From: Fontimonas thermophila
GTDB taxonomy: Bacteria; Pseudomonadota; Gammaproteobacteria; Nevskiales; Nevskiaceae
DNA: 35,390 nucleotides
Direction of reading: 5' to 3'
Assembly (NCBI RefSeq): GCF_900113085.1
Contig: NZ_FOOC01000017.1
Span: forward strand, 1 to 35,390
Numbering within the stretch: position 1 is the first letter of the stretch; every line of letters begins with the position of its first letter. Positions 13,670 through 22,571 of this stretch are shown here, one piece after another. Under the pieces are notes generated by a model that was not told where the DNA came from, ran no database searches, and saw nothing but the letters and a program-made list of their open reading frames with translations. The position numbers and the translations under genes are program-made.

Positions 13670-16600
13670 ATGACCAGATGGACGATCGGGCAGCGCGCGC
13701 TGCTGCTGGCGCTGTGTGTGTGCGCAGGGATCCAAGGTGCGGCGGCGCAAGAACCGGATGGCGCACCGCCGGCGCCGGAGCGCGACGAACCCATGACCAT
13801 GACCGCGCCCGAGGATGCGGGTCTGGCGGTTTCAGGTGAACAGGCACAGCCAGAGGCCACGGCTGAATCGGTCGAGCCGGGTCCGGAGCCACCAACGGTC
13901 GAGGAGACGGTTGCGGTCGAGCCTTTGCGCGATGAAGCTCCCGCCGCCGCGGATCTGCCGGAAACCAAGGGTACGCGTCTGGAGACGATCGAAGTCACTG
14001 GCTCACGCATCCGCCGCAGCGATTATGAAACCGCGCAACCGGTGCTGGTGATCAGCCGCCAGGACATCGAGCGCAGCGGCCTGACCGCCATCGGCGATCT
14101 ACTGCAGAATCTGCCGCAGGCCGGCGCGGCGTTGAACACCGCATTCAACAACGGTGGCGACGGTTCGGTCGAAATCGATCTGCGTAACCTTGGGTCCAAC
14201 CGCGTGCTGGTGCTGGTCAATGGTCGGCGCTGGGTCGGTGGTTTGTCTCAACTGCGCACGAACTCGGTCGATCTGAACACGATTCCGATCTCGATCATCG
14301 AAAGCATCGAAGTCCTCAAGGACGGTGCGTCCGCGGTGTATGGTTCCGATGCCATCGCCGGGGTGGTCAACATCAAGACCCGCCGTGATTTCAACGGCGC
14401 CGAGCTGCGCGGCCATGCCCAGGTTTACGACGATGGCAAGGGGCTGACCCAGGCGTACAACTACTCGGCCGGCTCGTTCAATGGCACGACCGGCGTGTTC
14501 ATGGACGTCAGCTATGTCACGCAGGGCGAGCTGTTTGCGGGCGACCGTGCGCTGTCCGCGCTGCCGACCTTCGGCACCGGCATATCCCGTGGGAGCGCAT
14601 TCACGCCACAGGGCCGTATTCTGTTCGTGCCGACGCCGACCAACGGCAATGCCATCTCGAATTTCGACACCGGCCCGGCTGCGCTTTGCCGCGATCTTGC
14701 CGGCGGCGTGGTGGTTGGTACCGCGGGCGTGCCGGGGGAGCCGGCGCTCAATTTGCCCTTCGGCTCGCCGCTGACGCTCTGCGATCTGGCCCGCCGTCCG
14801 GATGCCGGCGCAGATCCCACCGGCAACTATGCGCGCTGGGATCAGAATATCGATGCGTACAACTTCGCGCCGATCAACTACCTGCTGACGCCCAACGAGC
14901 GCACCAGCATCTTTGCGCAGATCTCACATCAGTTTGAGAACGACATCCGCTTCACCAGCGAGGCGCTCTACAACCTGCGCAAGTCGGCACAACAGCTGGC
15001 CGAGACGCCGCTGGCCGTCGGTGACGCCTTGCCGGCGCCGTTCAACCTCGGCTACGTCGCCGCCGACAATCCCTTCAACCCGACCAACCCGCAGAGCCCG
15101 TACTACATTCCGGGCACGATGCCACAAGACATCGGCCGTGCCGATGCCGCCGCCGGCCTGATCGGTCTCGGCGCCGTGCTCCGGCGCATGGTGGAGCTGG
15201 GGCCCCGCAAGTTCCAGCAGGACGTGGATACGCTGCGCATCGGCGGCGGGTTCGATGGCCAGTGGAGTCTGGCCGGAACCCTGGTGAACTGGGAAGCCGG
15301 CGGGGCTTACTCGGAGAGCAAGCTGGCCACGACCGAGGCGGGTCTGGTGAACATGGAGCGGCTGGCACGCGCGGTCGGTCCGATCGCCAACTGCACCGGC
15401 GATGGTGTCAACCCGCCGCCGCCGTCGGCCGCGGGCTGTGTGCCGTTCGATTTCTTCGGCGGACCCGGCACGATCACGCCCGAGATGCTGGCTTACGTCG
15501 CCTATACCGCCCACGACACCGCGCGCCAGCGCCAGCGTCTGTTCTACGGCAATGCCTCGACGCGCTTCTCGGTGGGTGAATGGTTGCCGGATACGGTGGG
15601 TTTCGCCACGGGCCTTGAGCTACGTACGGAGGCGTTCGAGAGCCAGCCCGATCCGCTCAAGGTCGCTGGCACGAGCAGCACCAACGCCTCGTCGCCGACC
15701 AAGGGGAGCTACGATGCCTTCGAGGCCTATGCCGAGCTGGCGCTGCCGTTGGTCGCCAACGTCATGCTGGTGGACAGCCTCAACCTGAGCCTGGCGACGC
15801 GGTATTCCGACTACGGCGAGCTTGGCTCCAACGTCAGCTCCAAGGTCGGCGTCGAATGGCGCATGTTCGACGACTTGCTGCTGCGCAGCACTTGGTCGGA
15901 GGGGTTCCGGGCGCCATCGATCACGGAACTCTTTCTTGGCGCCGTCGTCAGCTTCCCGGAAGTCACCGATCCCTGCGCCTCCTCGGAGCGTGACGAGGAC
16001 CCCAACGTCGCTGCGAACTGCGATGCCGACAACGCATCGACCACGCAGACCAACGCGCAGTTGCCGACCGTGTTCGGCGGCAACCCGAATCTGGACCCGG
16101 AGACGGCGACGTCGCTGACGGCGGGCCTGGTGTACAGCCCGGACTTCCTGCCGGACTTCAATGTCGCGGTCGACTGGTACCGCATCGAACTCGACGACTT
16201 CATCTCGTTCATCGGCACGGATCAGATCTTCGATTTGTGCTATCGGGCTGATCCGGGACAGCGTTCCCTCTGCGAGAAAGTCCAGCGCGGCCCGGACGGG
16301 CAGATTACGCGCATCGACAATACGGCGACCAACTTCTCCGCGCTCGAGGTGGAGGGGGTCGACTTCAACATCGATTGGAAGATCCAGGGGGGCTGGCTTG
16401 ACCGTATCGGTACTCTCCGCTTCCTCTTTGATGGCGCCTATGTGACGCGTTACGACACCATTGTGCCGTCGGCGAGCGGCGAAGATGTGCGCACGAATCT
16501 GGCCGGCTTCGAATTCGGCGGGCAGGGGGCGATTCCGCGCTTCAAGGCCAAGGCCGAGCTGCTCTGGAACAATGGTCCGTGGCAGGCGAGCTGGAGCACG

Positions 16601-16954
16601 CGCTTCATCTACCATGTCGTCGAGATCTGCGACGATGGCCGTCAGGATCCCGGCGCGGCCAATGGCGGCGCCAACCCCACGCCGATTCTCTCCCTCGAGG
16701 AGTATGGTTTGTGCTCGGGGCCGGAGCATCCGCGCTACGGGCTGCTCAACAAGATCGACACGACGTTCTATCACGACGTCCAGTTCGGATACCAGATTGC
16801 GAACTGGGGAACCCAGCTGGTGTTGGGCGTGATCAACGTGCTCGATCAAGACCCGCCCAAGGTATTTACCGCCTTTGCCAGCACTTACGATCCGACGACC
16901 TACGACTTGCCGGGGAGCCGCACGCCGTACTTGCGCTTCGTCACCCGGTTCTAA
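13670..16954 (+). CDS. TonB-dependent outer-membrane receptor
   Basis: Large outer-membrane receptor of 1094 residues. A signal peptide (cleavage near AAA-QE, about residue 27) is followed by an unusual acidic, Pro/Glu-rich stretch to about residue 105, then the TonB box region ETIEVTGSRIRR. The plug domain (about 120-240) has DIERSGLTAIGDLLQNLP, DLRNLGSNRVLVLVNGRR, IESIEVLKDGASAVYGSDAIAGVVNI. The long barrel ends in the canonical aromatic Phe (LRFVTRF). It imports a large substrate by TonB-ExbB-ExbD energy; the plug is of the type abundant in Xanthomonadales, often for carbohydrates or peptides, but the substrate is unknown. The ATG at 13670 with AGAGGG 7-8 bases upstream is preferred to the ATG at 13646. 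A possible promoter, GTGACA-N16-TATAGG, lies at 13572-13599. No transporter, sigma/anti-sigma pair or hydrolase operon accompanies it. Confidence 0.95.
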   Translation: MTRWTIGQRALLLALCVCAGIQGAAAQEPDGAPPAPERDEPMTMTAPEDAGLAVSGEQAQPEATAESVEPGPEPPTVEETVAVEPLRDEAPAAADLPETKGTRLETIEVTGSRIRRSDYETAQPVLVISRQDIERSGLTAIGDLLQNLPQAGAALNTAFNNGGDGSVEIDLRNLGSNRVLVLVNGRRWVGGLSQLRTNSVDLNTIPISIIESIEVLKDGASAVYGSDAIAGVVNIKTRRDFNGAELRGHAQVYDDGKGLTQAYNYSAGSFNGTTGVFMDVSYVTQGELFAGDRALSALPTFGTGISRGSAFTPQGRILFVPTPTNGNAISNFDTGPAALCRDLAGGVVVGTAGVPGEPALNLPFGSPLTLCDLARRPDAGADPTGNYARWDQNIDAYNFAPINYLLTPNERTSIFAQISHQFENDIRFTSEALYNLRKSAQQLAETPLAVGDALPAPFNLGYVAADNPFNPTNPQSPYYIPGTMPQDIGRADAAAGLIGLGAVLRRMVELGPRKFQQDVDTLRIGGGFDGQWSLAGTLVNWEAGGAYSESKLATTEAGLVNMERLARAVGPIANCTGDGVNPPPPSAAGCVPFDFFGGPGTITPEMLAYVAYTAHDTARQRQRLFYGNASTRFSVGEWLPDTVGFATGLELRTEAFESQPDPLKVAGTSSTNASSPTKGSYDAFEAYAELALPLVANVMLVDSLNLSLATRYSDYGELGSNVSSKVGVEWRMFDDLLLRSTWSEGFRAPSITELFLGAVVSFPEVTDPCASSERDEDPNVAANCDADNASTTQTNAQLPTVFGGNPNLDPETATSLTAGLVYSPDFLPDFNVAVDWYRIELDDFISFIGTDQIFDLCYRADPGQRSLCEKVQRGPDGQITRIDNTATNFSALEVEGVDFNIDWKIQGGWLDRIGTLRFLFDGAYVTRYDTIVPSASGEDVRTNLAGFEFGGQGAIPRFKAKAELLWNNGPWQASWSTRFIYHVVEICDDGRQDPGAANGGANPTPILSLEEYGLCSGPEHPRYGLLNKIDTTFYHDVQFGYQIANWGTQLVLGVINVLDQDPPKVFTAFASTYDPTTYDLPGSRTPYLRFVTRF

Positions 16955-16972
16955 AACCACCGTCACTCCCAT

Positions 16973-17018
16973 CCGCCCGGATCGCGGGCCGTTGCTGGCC
17001 TGCGCTCCGGGCGGTTTT
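16973..17018 (+). terminator. Intrinsic terminator after the TonB-dependent receptor
   Basis: Perfect 9-bp stem CCGCCCGGA (16973-16981) and TCCGGGCGG (17006-17014) followed by TTTT. The 24-base loop can itself form a small GGCC stem. It begins 18 bases after the receptor stop codon. Confidence 0.8.
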
Positions 17019-17087
17019 CATTGGCAGACGGGCAGGTGCCGCCCGTTGCGGCACGGATGCCGGCCGATCCGGTAAGCTTCATTGTCT

Positions 17088-18047
17088 ATGACTTACTCCC
17101 GCATCGTCGGCACCGGCAGCTACTTGCCGGAGCGGATCGTCACGAACCGCGAACTGCAGTCGCGCATCGACACCAGCGACGAGTGGATCGTCTCGCGCAC
17201 AGGAATCGAGGCGCGTCACGTCGCCGCGGACGATGAGCTCACCAGCGATCTTGCGCTCAAGGCGGCGCAGCGGGCCATGGTCTCGGCCGGCGTGGGTCCC
17301 GACGACATCGACTTGATCATCGTCGCGACGACGACACCCGACATGGTGTTCCCGTCCACGGCCTGCCTGCTACAGGCCAAACTCGGTATCAAGCGCGGTG
17401 CGGCTTTCGACGTACAGGCGGTATGCACCGGATTCATCTATGCGCTGGCCACGGCCGACAAGTTCGTCGCCAGCGGCGCGCACCGGTGTGCGCTCGTCGT
17501 CGGAGCGGAAGTCTTCTCGCGCCTGCTCGACTGGAACGACCGGCGCACCTGCGTGCTGTTCGGTGACGGCGCCGGAGCCGTCGTGCTCAAGCCGGCGGAT
17601 ACACCCGGCATCTATTCCAGCCATCTGCATGCCGACGGTCATTACAGCCATATCCTGCGCGTCGCCGGCGGCATCGCCGAAGGCAAGCTGCGTGGTAATC
17701 CGTTTCTGGAAATGGACGGGCAGGCCGTGTTCAAGTTCGCCGTGCGCGTGCTCGACGAGTGCGCGCGCGAGGCCTTGGAGCGCAACGGCTTCACCGGTAG
17801 TGAGCTCGACTGGTTCGTGCCGCACCAGGCCAATTTGCGCATCATCAACGCCACCGCAGACAAGATCGGGGTGCCCCGCGAGCGCGTCGTCACCACCGTC
17901 GCGCGGCACGGCAACACGTCGGCGGCTTCGGTCCCGCTTGCCCTCGACAGCGCCGTTCGTGATGGACGCATCCAGCCCGGCCATCTCGTCTTGCTCGAAG
18001 GCGTCGGCGGCGGCATGACCTGGGGTGCAGTGCTGCTGCGCTGGTGA
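17088..18047 (+). CDS. fabH: 3-oxoacyl-[ACP] synthase III (KAS III)
   Basis: Condensing enzyme of 319 residues that starts fatty-acid synthesis by joining acetyl-CoA to malonyl-ACP in the cytoplasm. The Cys-His-Asn triad is complete: Cys113 in [13 protein letters not shown], His246 in [11 protein letters not shown] and Asn276 in [11 protein letters not shown]. Other family marks are TGIEARH, the GDGAGAVVL segment and the closing [10 protein letters not shown]. The length is normal. The ATG at 17088 is preferred to a TTG two codons earlier. Unlike the common arrangement, fabH is not beside plsX, fabD or fabG; it is followed after 32 bases by slyX. It may be the housekeeping enzyme or an extra paralogue. 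Confidence 0.96.
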   Translation: MTYSRIVGTGSYLPERIVTNRELQSRIDTSDEWIVSRTGIEARHVAADDELTSDLALKAAQRAMVSAGVGPDDIDLIIVATTTPDMVFPSTACLLQAKLGIKRGAAFDVQAVCTGFIYALATADKFVASGAHRCALVVGAEVFSRLLDWNDRRTCVLFGDGAGAVVLKPADTPGIYSSHLHADGHYSHILRVAGGIAEGKLRGNPFLEMDGQAVFKFAVRVLDECAREALERNGFTGSELDWFVPHQANLRIINATADKIGVPRERVVTTVARHGNTSAASVPLALDSAVRDGRIQPGHLVLLEGVGGGMTWGAVLLRW

Positions 18048-18079
18048 GCCGCGGGGCCGGCTGCGCTATGCTCCGCGCC

Positions 18080-18286
18080 ATGAGCGAGGATCGGCTGATC
18101 GAACTGGAAACGCGCATGGCCTACCAGGAAGCCACGCTGCAACAGCTCAACGACATCGTGACCGCACAGCAGCGACGCCTCGATCAGCTCGAACGCGCTT
18201 TGCGCGAGCTCGCAAGCCGTGTTGCACGCCGTGATGAAGGTCTGCCCAAGGCCACGGCGGCGGATGACATCGCACCCGACGGCTGA
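18080..18286 (+). CDS. slyX: SlyX family protein
   Basis: Short coiled-coil protein of 68 residues with the SlyX signature: IELETRMAYQEATLQQLNDIV, seen as IELETRMAYQEATL followed by QQLNDIV, then QQRRLDQLERALREL. It is almost entirely one long helix, with an acidic tail. SlyX is widespread in gammaproteobacteria; its biochemical role is unknown. Gene position is 32 bases after fabH, and its stop codon overlaps the start of the next gene (TGATG), so the three are probably co-transcribed and the third translationally coupled. Confidence 0.9.
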   Translation: MSEDRLIELETRMAYQEATLQQLNDIVTAQQRRLDQLERALRELASRVARRDEGLPKATAADDIAPDG

Positions 18287-18555
18287 TGTTGCGTGGCGTG
18301 GCCGAAATTTTGACCGCCATCGCCGCGCTCGGCGTTTTGCTGCTCATCTTCGGCCGAGCCCGCACGCGCGGCATGCATTGGCGCGTGGCCGAATGGCCGC
18401 TGGGCAAGCGGGTCGAGGGGGCACTCGCGCTGGTATTCGCCGTGTTGGCACTGCTCGGCTTCCTCGCCGGTGAATATGGATTTGCCGGCTGGCTTACGCT
18501 CATGGCGGCGATCATCGCAGCATTTGCAATGCTGACCTGGCCACGGCAAGGCTGA
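18286..18555 (+). CDS. Small inner-membrane protein, hypothetical
   Basis: Protein of 89 residues with three predicted transmembrane helices (about 6-23, 44-62 and 67-85) and a basic loop, RARTRGMHWRVAEWPLGKR, between the first and second. I do not recognise a named family. The ATG overlaps the slyX stop codon by one base, a coupling that supports it as a true gene. The function is unknown; a small membrane protein near fabH could relate to lipid or envelope homeostasis, but that is only context. Confidence 0.65.
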   Translation: MLRGVAEILTAIAALGVLLLIFGRARTRGMHWRVAEWPLGKRVEGALALVFAVLALLGFLAGEYGFAGWLTLMAAIIAAFAMLTWPRQG

Positions 18556-18705
18556 TATCCGGTGCAGGCGATCCACTTCCGGCGCGGGTGTGCGCAGCAT
18601 CCACGACCGGCTCGCCGTTGGGCCATCCCGTTCTGGCGGTCCGGCAATGCACGGCCGCACCGGAGCGGTTACCGTGGCGCTTCCTGTCGCCCCCTTGCCG
18701 CCGTC

Positions 18706-19740
18706 ATGCCGAAGAAAAGCCCCACGGTCGCCGAAGCCCTGCTCGAGGCCCACGTCGAATATCTCATGGACCGCTTGACGGGGCCGACCTTCGCGGACTT
18801 TCTGGCACAAGAGCTCGACGCACTGCTGGATGAGGCCGGCAGACTCACACTCGAGGAGGTGGTGACGCCGACGATGATCAAGCGCACGGCACGGCGTTAT
18901 GCATCCGAAATCGAGCTGGGCGGTGGCCTGCCGGAACTCGTTGCTGCCGTCGCTCGCGCGGTGTACGCGCACCGGATCCACGACCGCACGGCGCTCAAGG
19001 ACATCGTCAGCCATGCCCGCTGGACCGAGGCAATCGACAAGCTGCTGGAGTTCAAGTCGCTACGCGAGAAACTCGTGCGCACGGTGGTGACGAGCCCGAT
19101 CTATACCGCCTTTGCCTCCGACTTGCTGTATCAGGGGATCAAGGATTATCTGTCGCGCAGCGGCGAGCTCACGCGATCGATTCCTGGTGCGCGCTCGGTG
19201 ATGAAGCTCGGCCGCAGCGTCATCAACAAGGCCTCACCCGGTATCGAGGCCACGCTGGATGAAAACCTGCGCAAATACGTCACACGCAGCGTCGAGGCAA
19301 CGGCGCGCCGCAGTGCCGAGGCCGTGTTGCGTCATCTCGATGACGCCGGCTTGCGGAAGATGGCGCGCGAAATCTGGGACCGCATCAAGTTCGAACCGAT
19401 CGGCACCCTGCGCGCCGACATCACCGCCGACGACGTCGAAGAGCTGTTCGTGATTGGCTACGAATACTGGCGCGAGTTGCGGCGCACGGAGTTTTATACC
19501 GGGCTGATCGAAGCCGGTATCGATGCTTTCTTCGACGCTTACGGCAGCCAGCCGCTGACGGTGCTGCTCGACGATCTGGGGATCGACCGCGACACGATTC
19601 TCACCGAGTGCCTGCATTACGCACCCCATGTGCTCACCCAGCTCAAGCGCAAGAAGGTGTTGCGCGCTTTCGTCCGGCGCCAGCTCGAAGGTTTTTATCG
19701 CTCCGGAGCGGTCGAGCGTGTGCTGGCGGCGTCGGAGTGA
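18706..19740 (+). CDS. Conserved hypothetical all-helical protein
   Basis: Protein of 344 residues, soluble, with no signal peptide or membrane helix. It is predicted almost wholly helical, with alternating charged and hydrophobic residues. Conserved-looking segments are SPIYTAFASDLLYQGIKDYL, then SIPGARSVMKLGRSVINKASPG, and a C-terminal VLTQLKRKKVLRAFVRRQLEGFYRS-like basic helix (read as two adjoining segments). I have the impression of a family of proteobacterial proteins of unknown function, not verified. The ATG at 18706 has no strong ribosome site and lies 150 bases after the small membrane-protein gene; the preceding stretch has no convincing alternative start. Codon use matches the neighbours, supporting a native gene. 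No function is proposed. Confidence 0.75.
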   Translation: MPKKSPTVAEALLEAHVEYLMDRLTGPTFADFLAQELDALLDEAGRLTLEEVVTPTMIKRTARRYASEIELGGGLPELVAAVARAVYAHRIHDRTALKDIVSHARWTEAIDKLLEFKSLREKLVRTVVTSPIYTAFASDLLYQGIKDYLSRSGELTRSIPGARSVMKLGRSVINKASPGIEATLDENLRKYVTRSVEATARRSAEAVLRHLDDAGLRKMAREIWDRIKFEPIGTLRADITADDVEELFVIGYEYWRELRRTEFYTGLIEAGIDAFFDAYGSQPLTVLLDDLGIDRDTILTECLHYAPHVLTQLKRKKVLRAFVRRQLEGFYRSGAVERVLAASE

Positions 19741-19876
19741 ACAGTGGCCATTCATCGGCGCTGGCCCACCGCCGGCCGTGTGACGGCTCTGGCCGTCGCC
19801 TCTGTGCCGCTAAATGGGCATGTGGTCATGGGTGCGGCAGATGGGATTTCCCGGTCGAGAGCGGCGGCGTCGAGAT

Positions 19877-20512
19877 GTGGTCAACCGGATCCGCCGGCTG
19901 CTATACGCCGTTCTGCTCGGCTTGAGTGCCCGCATCGAGGCCAGTGATCCGGGGCGGGTACTGTCCGCAGATTTGCGAATCGAAGCATCGCCCGGTGCAG
20001 CGCTGGATGGTCTTTCGAGTTACCGCATCCAATTCGTGGCGGCGGATCCGCGCATCGGGGCGCCCTTGCAAAAAGCTGCCGAGCATCTGCGCAAGCGCAC
20101 CTGGACGCTCAGCGACAGCGTGCTGAGCCTGCGCGGGGGCGTCGGATTCGATGTCGAGCTCACAGATACCGGCAATCTGCACTTAAGCCTGTTCCCCGAC
20201 GAAGACGATCCGCAGCGGGGTCGTCGGTGGCTGCTGTGGACGCACCCCGATGGCATGCGCGATCGATGGTGGTCACTCGGTGGCAGCGTCGATATCGTGC
20301 GCACGCAGCCCCAGCGGGCGCAGGCGCTCGAACGCCTCTATACCGACCGTACGCTCATGCTCGCACCACAGCTCATTCTCGACATGGACCGGCTGGCTGG
20401 TCTGGCGGGCAGTGCGCAACTGACTCTGCAGAACGCCAACTGGCGTGACGCGGTCACCGACCGGTACACCGACACCCGCGTCTGGCAAATCAATGTGCGC
20501 TGGCGATTCTGA
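19877..20512 (+). CDS. Hypothetical secreted or envelope protein
   Basis: Protein of about 211 residues if it starts at the GTG at 19877, which gives a plausible signal peptide (VNRIRRLLYAVLLGLSARIEAS, split here as a basic start and the hydrophobic LLYAVLLGLSA). A start at the ATG at 19814 would add a basic leader of 21 residues. The mature part looks beta-rich, with strands such as LHLSLFPDED, QLTLQNANW and VWQINVRWRF. The ending in an aromatic strand with terminal Phe is typical of outer-membrane proteins, but it is short for a barrel. I do not recognise a family. It is separated by 136 bases from the preceding gene. Confidence in the reading frame is moderate; function unknown. Confidence 0.5.
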   Translation: MVNRIRRLLYAVLLGLSARIEASDPGRVLSADLRIEASPGAALDGLSSYRIQFVAADPRIGAPLQKAAEHLRKRTWTLSDSVLSLRGGVGFDVELTDTGNLHLSLFPDEDDPQRGRRWLLWTHPDGMRDRWWSLGGSVDIVRTQPQRAQALERLYTDRTLMLAPQLILDMDRLAGLAGSAQLTLQNANWRDAVTDRYTDTRVWQINVRWRF

Positions 20513-20806
20513 TCGGTCTGCGCAGTATGGTGCGACGTCCAGCAAGCGCCGACTTGGGGCCGGTGTCGCAGGTGTGCCGAGGACGACGAACGCAGGAATC
20601 CGGGCGACCGGCGGCCACGGCGGATTCGACAGCGGGAACGAATTCGCGTACGCTGCGCACCGCAGTCGTTTCAAGTTTTGGACTTCCGTGTGGTTGCCCG
20701 GCCGTCGTATCGCCGGCAAGTGTGCCTCCCGATGCCTTCCTTGATCGCATGCACCCTGCAGGCGGGTTGGCCTGTTCTATCCATCCATCGACAAGGTTGT
20801 CATCAC

Positions 20807-21019
20807 ATGAGCAATGTTTCCACCGGAACCGTCAAATGGTTCAACGAGGCCAAGGGCTTCGGCTTCATCACACCCGCCGGCGGCGGCGAGGATCTCTTCG
20901 CCCACTTCAAGGAAATCCAGGGCACGGGATTCAAGACCCTGACCGAGGGCCAGCGGGTCGAGTACAAGCCGCAGCGCGGTCCCAAGGGCATGCAGGCGAC
21001 GCAGATCCGCCCGCTCTGA
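20807..21019 (+). CDS. CspA-family cold-shock protein
   Basis: Nucleic-acid chaperone of 70 residues, a single cold-shock domain. The RNP1 motif KGFGFIT ([13 protein letters not shown]) and an RNP2-like DLFAHF are present; the ending THIRPL-like ATQIRPL is typical. Such proteins bind single-stranded RNA and DNA and may act at low temperature or constitutively. The ATG at 20807 is chosen because the domain begins there. The 294 bases upstream (20513-20806) hold no recognisable gene; part may be a long leader as seen in many csp mRNAs, but I cannot show a thermosensor structure. A strong terminator follows 28 bases after the stop, so the gene is monocistronic. Confidence 0.95.
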   Translation: MSNVSTGTVKWFNEAKGFGFITPAGGGEDLFAHFKEIQGTGFKTLTEGQRVEYKPQRGPKGMQATQIRPL

Positions 21020-21047
21020 GAGCCCGGCGTCATCCCGCACCGACCAG

Positions 21048-21074
21048 ACCGCGGCCGCAAGGCCGCGGTTTTTT
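21048..21074 (+). terminator. Intrinsic terminator after the cold-shock gene
   Basis: Perfect 8-bp stem CCGCGGCC (21049-21056) and GGCCGCGG (21061-21068) with a stable GCAA tetraloop and six T after it; an A-T pair extends the stem. Confidence 0.95.
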
Positions 21075-21218
21075 GTTGCGCGATCGCCGCAGCGATCACA
21101 AGTGAAGACCGCGCCACGCCGGCTTGGGCTGCACGGCGGATCGAGCCGCCCGATGCCCGTTGTGGCTGGGTTCAAGTATCATCCCGCCCCGTTTGCGCAC
21201 ATCTACCGGGATCCTGCC

Positions 21219-22403
21219 GTGGAACTTTCGCTTGCCCAGCGCGTTGGCCGCATCAAACCATCGCCGACCCTCGCCGTCACCGCCAAGGCCGCCGAGCTCA
21301 AGGCGCAAGGCAAGGACGTGCTCTCGCTGGGGGCCGGCGAGCCGGATTTCGACACGCCGGCGCACATCAAGGATGCGGCGCACGAGGCGATCCGCAAGGG
21401 TTTCACCAAGTACACCGCCGTCGGCGGTACGCCGTCGCTGAAGAAAGCGATCATCGACAAGATGCGGCGGGACAACGGGCTCGATTACAAACCGAACCAG
21501 GTTCTCGTCTCCAATGGCGGCAAGCAGGCCTGCTACAACCTCTGCCAGGCGCTGCTCAATGCCACCGACGAGGTCATCGTGCCGGCGCCGTACTGGGTCA
21601 GCTATCCGGACATGGTGCTGCTCGCCGATGCCACGCCAGTGTTCATCGAAACGACGGCCGCGACGCGGTTCAAGATCACGCCGGAGCAGCTCGAGCGCGC
21701 GATCGGCCCGCGCACGCGCATGATCTGGCTGAACTCGCCCTCCAACCCGTCTGGCATGGCTTATTCCAAGGCCGAGCTGGCCGCGCTCGGCGAGGTGCTG
21801 CGCAAGCATCCACAGGTCGTCATCGCCACCGATGACATGTACGAAAAAATCCTGTGGACCGGCGAGCCCTACAGCAACATCGTCAACGCCTGTCCGGATT
21901 TGTACGATCGCACCGTCGTCATCCATGCCGTATCCAAGACCTATTCGATGACCGGTTGGCGGATCGGCTGGGCGTGCGGTCCGGCCAAGCTGATCACCGC
22001 GATGGCCGATATCCAGTCGCAGTCGACGTCCAACCCCAATTCGATCGCGCAGGTTGCCGCCGAGGCCGCGCTGACCGGCGACCAGACCTGCGTCAGCGAC
22101 ATGGTCAAGGCCTTCAAGGCCCGGCATGACGCGCTGGTGGCCGATCTCAACACCGTGCCCGGTGTGCGCTGCCTGCCGGGTGACGGCACCTTTTACGCCT
22201 TCCCCAACGTCGAAGGGTTGATGGCCAGACTCGGGTGCAAGACCGACCTCGAACTGTCGGATCTACTGCTGGAGAAGGCGCTGGTCGCCGTCGTGCCTGG
22301 GTCTGCCTTCGGTGCACCCGGACATCTGCGCCTGTCCTTTGCCACCTCCGAGCAGGTGCTCAAGCGCAGCGTCGAGCGCATGAAGACGCTCGTCTGCGGA
22401 TAG
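21219..22403 (+). CDS. Aspartate aminotransferase, subgroup Ib (PLP-dependent)
   Basis: Class I aminotransferase of 394 residues that interconverts aspartate and 2-oxoglutarate with oxaloacetate and glutamate in the cytoplasm. The PLP-binding Lys240 sits in VSKTYSMTGWRIGW; Arg248 of the same motif and NSPSNPSG (172-179) are substrate- and cofactor-site marks. The N-terminus (SLAQRVGRIKPSPTLAVTAKA) matches the Ib subgroup found in Thermus, Rhizobium and many proteobacteria, which often also accept prephenate. The GTG at 21219 gives the standard family start; an ATG at 21153 would add 22 residues. The tRNA-Asn gene lies 78 bases downstream in the same direction but has its own promoter, so they are not a functional unit. 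Confidence 0.93.
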   Translation: MELSLAQRVGRIKPSPTLAVTAKAAELKAQGKDVLSLGAGEPDFDTPAHIKDAAHEAIRKGFTKYTAVGGTPSLKKAIIDKMRRDNGLDYKPNQVLVSNGGKQACYNLCQALLNATDEVIVPAPYWVSYPDMVLLADATPVFIETTAATRFKITPEQLERAIGPRTRMIWLNSPSNPSGMAYSKAELAALGEVLRKHPQVVIATDDMYEKILWTGEPYSNIVNACPDLYDRTVVIHAVSKTYSMTGWRIGWACGPAKLITAMADIQSQSTSNPNSIAQVAAEAALTGDQTCVSDMVKAFKARHDALVADLNTVPGVRCLPGDGTFYAFPNVEGLMARLGCKTDLELSDLLLEKALVAVVPGSAFGAPGHLRLSFATSEQVLKRSVERMKTLVCG

Positions 22404-22435
22404 GCAGCCCGGCGTCTCCCGCAACGGCGCCGCGA

Positions 22436-22464
22436 TTGCAGCGCCGGGTGCAGATCACTACAAT
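22436..22464 (+). promoter_or_regulatory. Promoter of tRNA-Asn
   Basis: TTGCAG (22436-22441) and TACAAT (22459-22464) with a perfect 17-base spacer, 17 bases before the mature tRNA. The region after the -10 box is C-rich (TCGCCTCCCC), as in stable-RNA promoters under stringent control. Confidence 0.7.
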
Positions 22465-22481
22465 TCGCCTCCCCTACCGCT

Positions 22482-22557
22482 TCCGCGATAGCTCAGTCGG
22501 TAGAGCAGCTGACTGTTAATCAGCGGGTCGTTGGTTCGAGTCCAACTCGCGGAGCCA
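22482..22557 (+). tRNA. tRNA-Asn (GTT anticodon)
   Basis: Complete 76-base tRNA with encoded CCA. The acceptor stem TCCGCGA (22482-22488) pairs with TCGCGGA (22547-22553), discriminator G, then CCA (22555-22557). The anticodon arm GCTGA-CTGTTAA-TCAGC has anticodon GTT at 22515-22517. The T loop TTCGAGT is canonical. All stems pair. It is flanked by its own promoter and terminator. Confidence 0.98.
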
Positions 22558-22571
22558 GTTTCTTCCTCGCA

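Noticed and set aside
15620-16972. A 450-residue open frame antisense to the TonB-dependent receptor
   Set aside because: Shadow of the receptor's codon pattern; no ribosome site or recognisable motif.
22482-22557. tRNA-Asn as an integration (att) site
   Set aside because: No integrase and no second copy of the tRNA 3' end were seen in the window.
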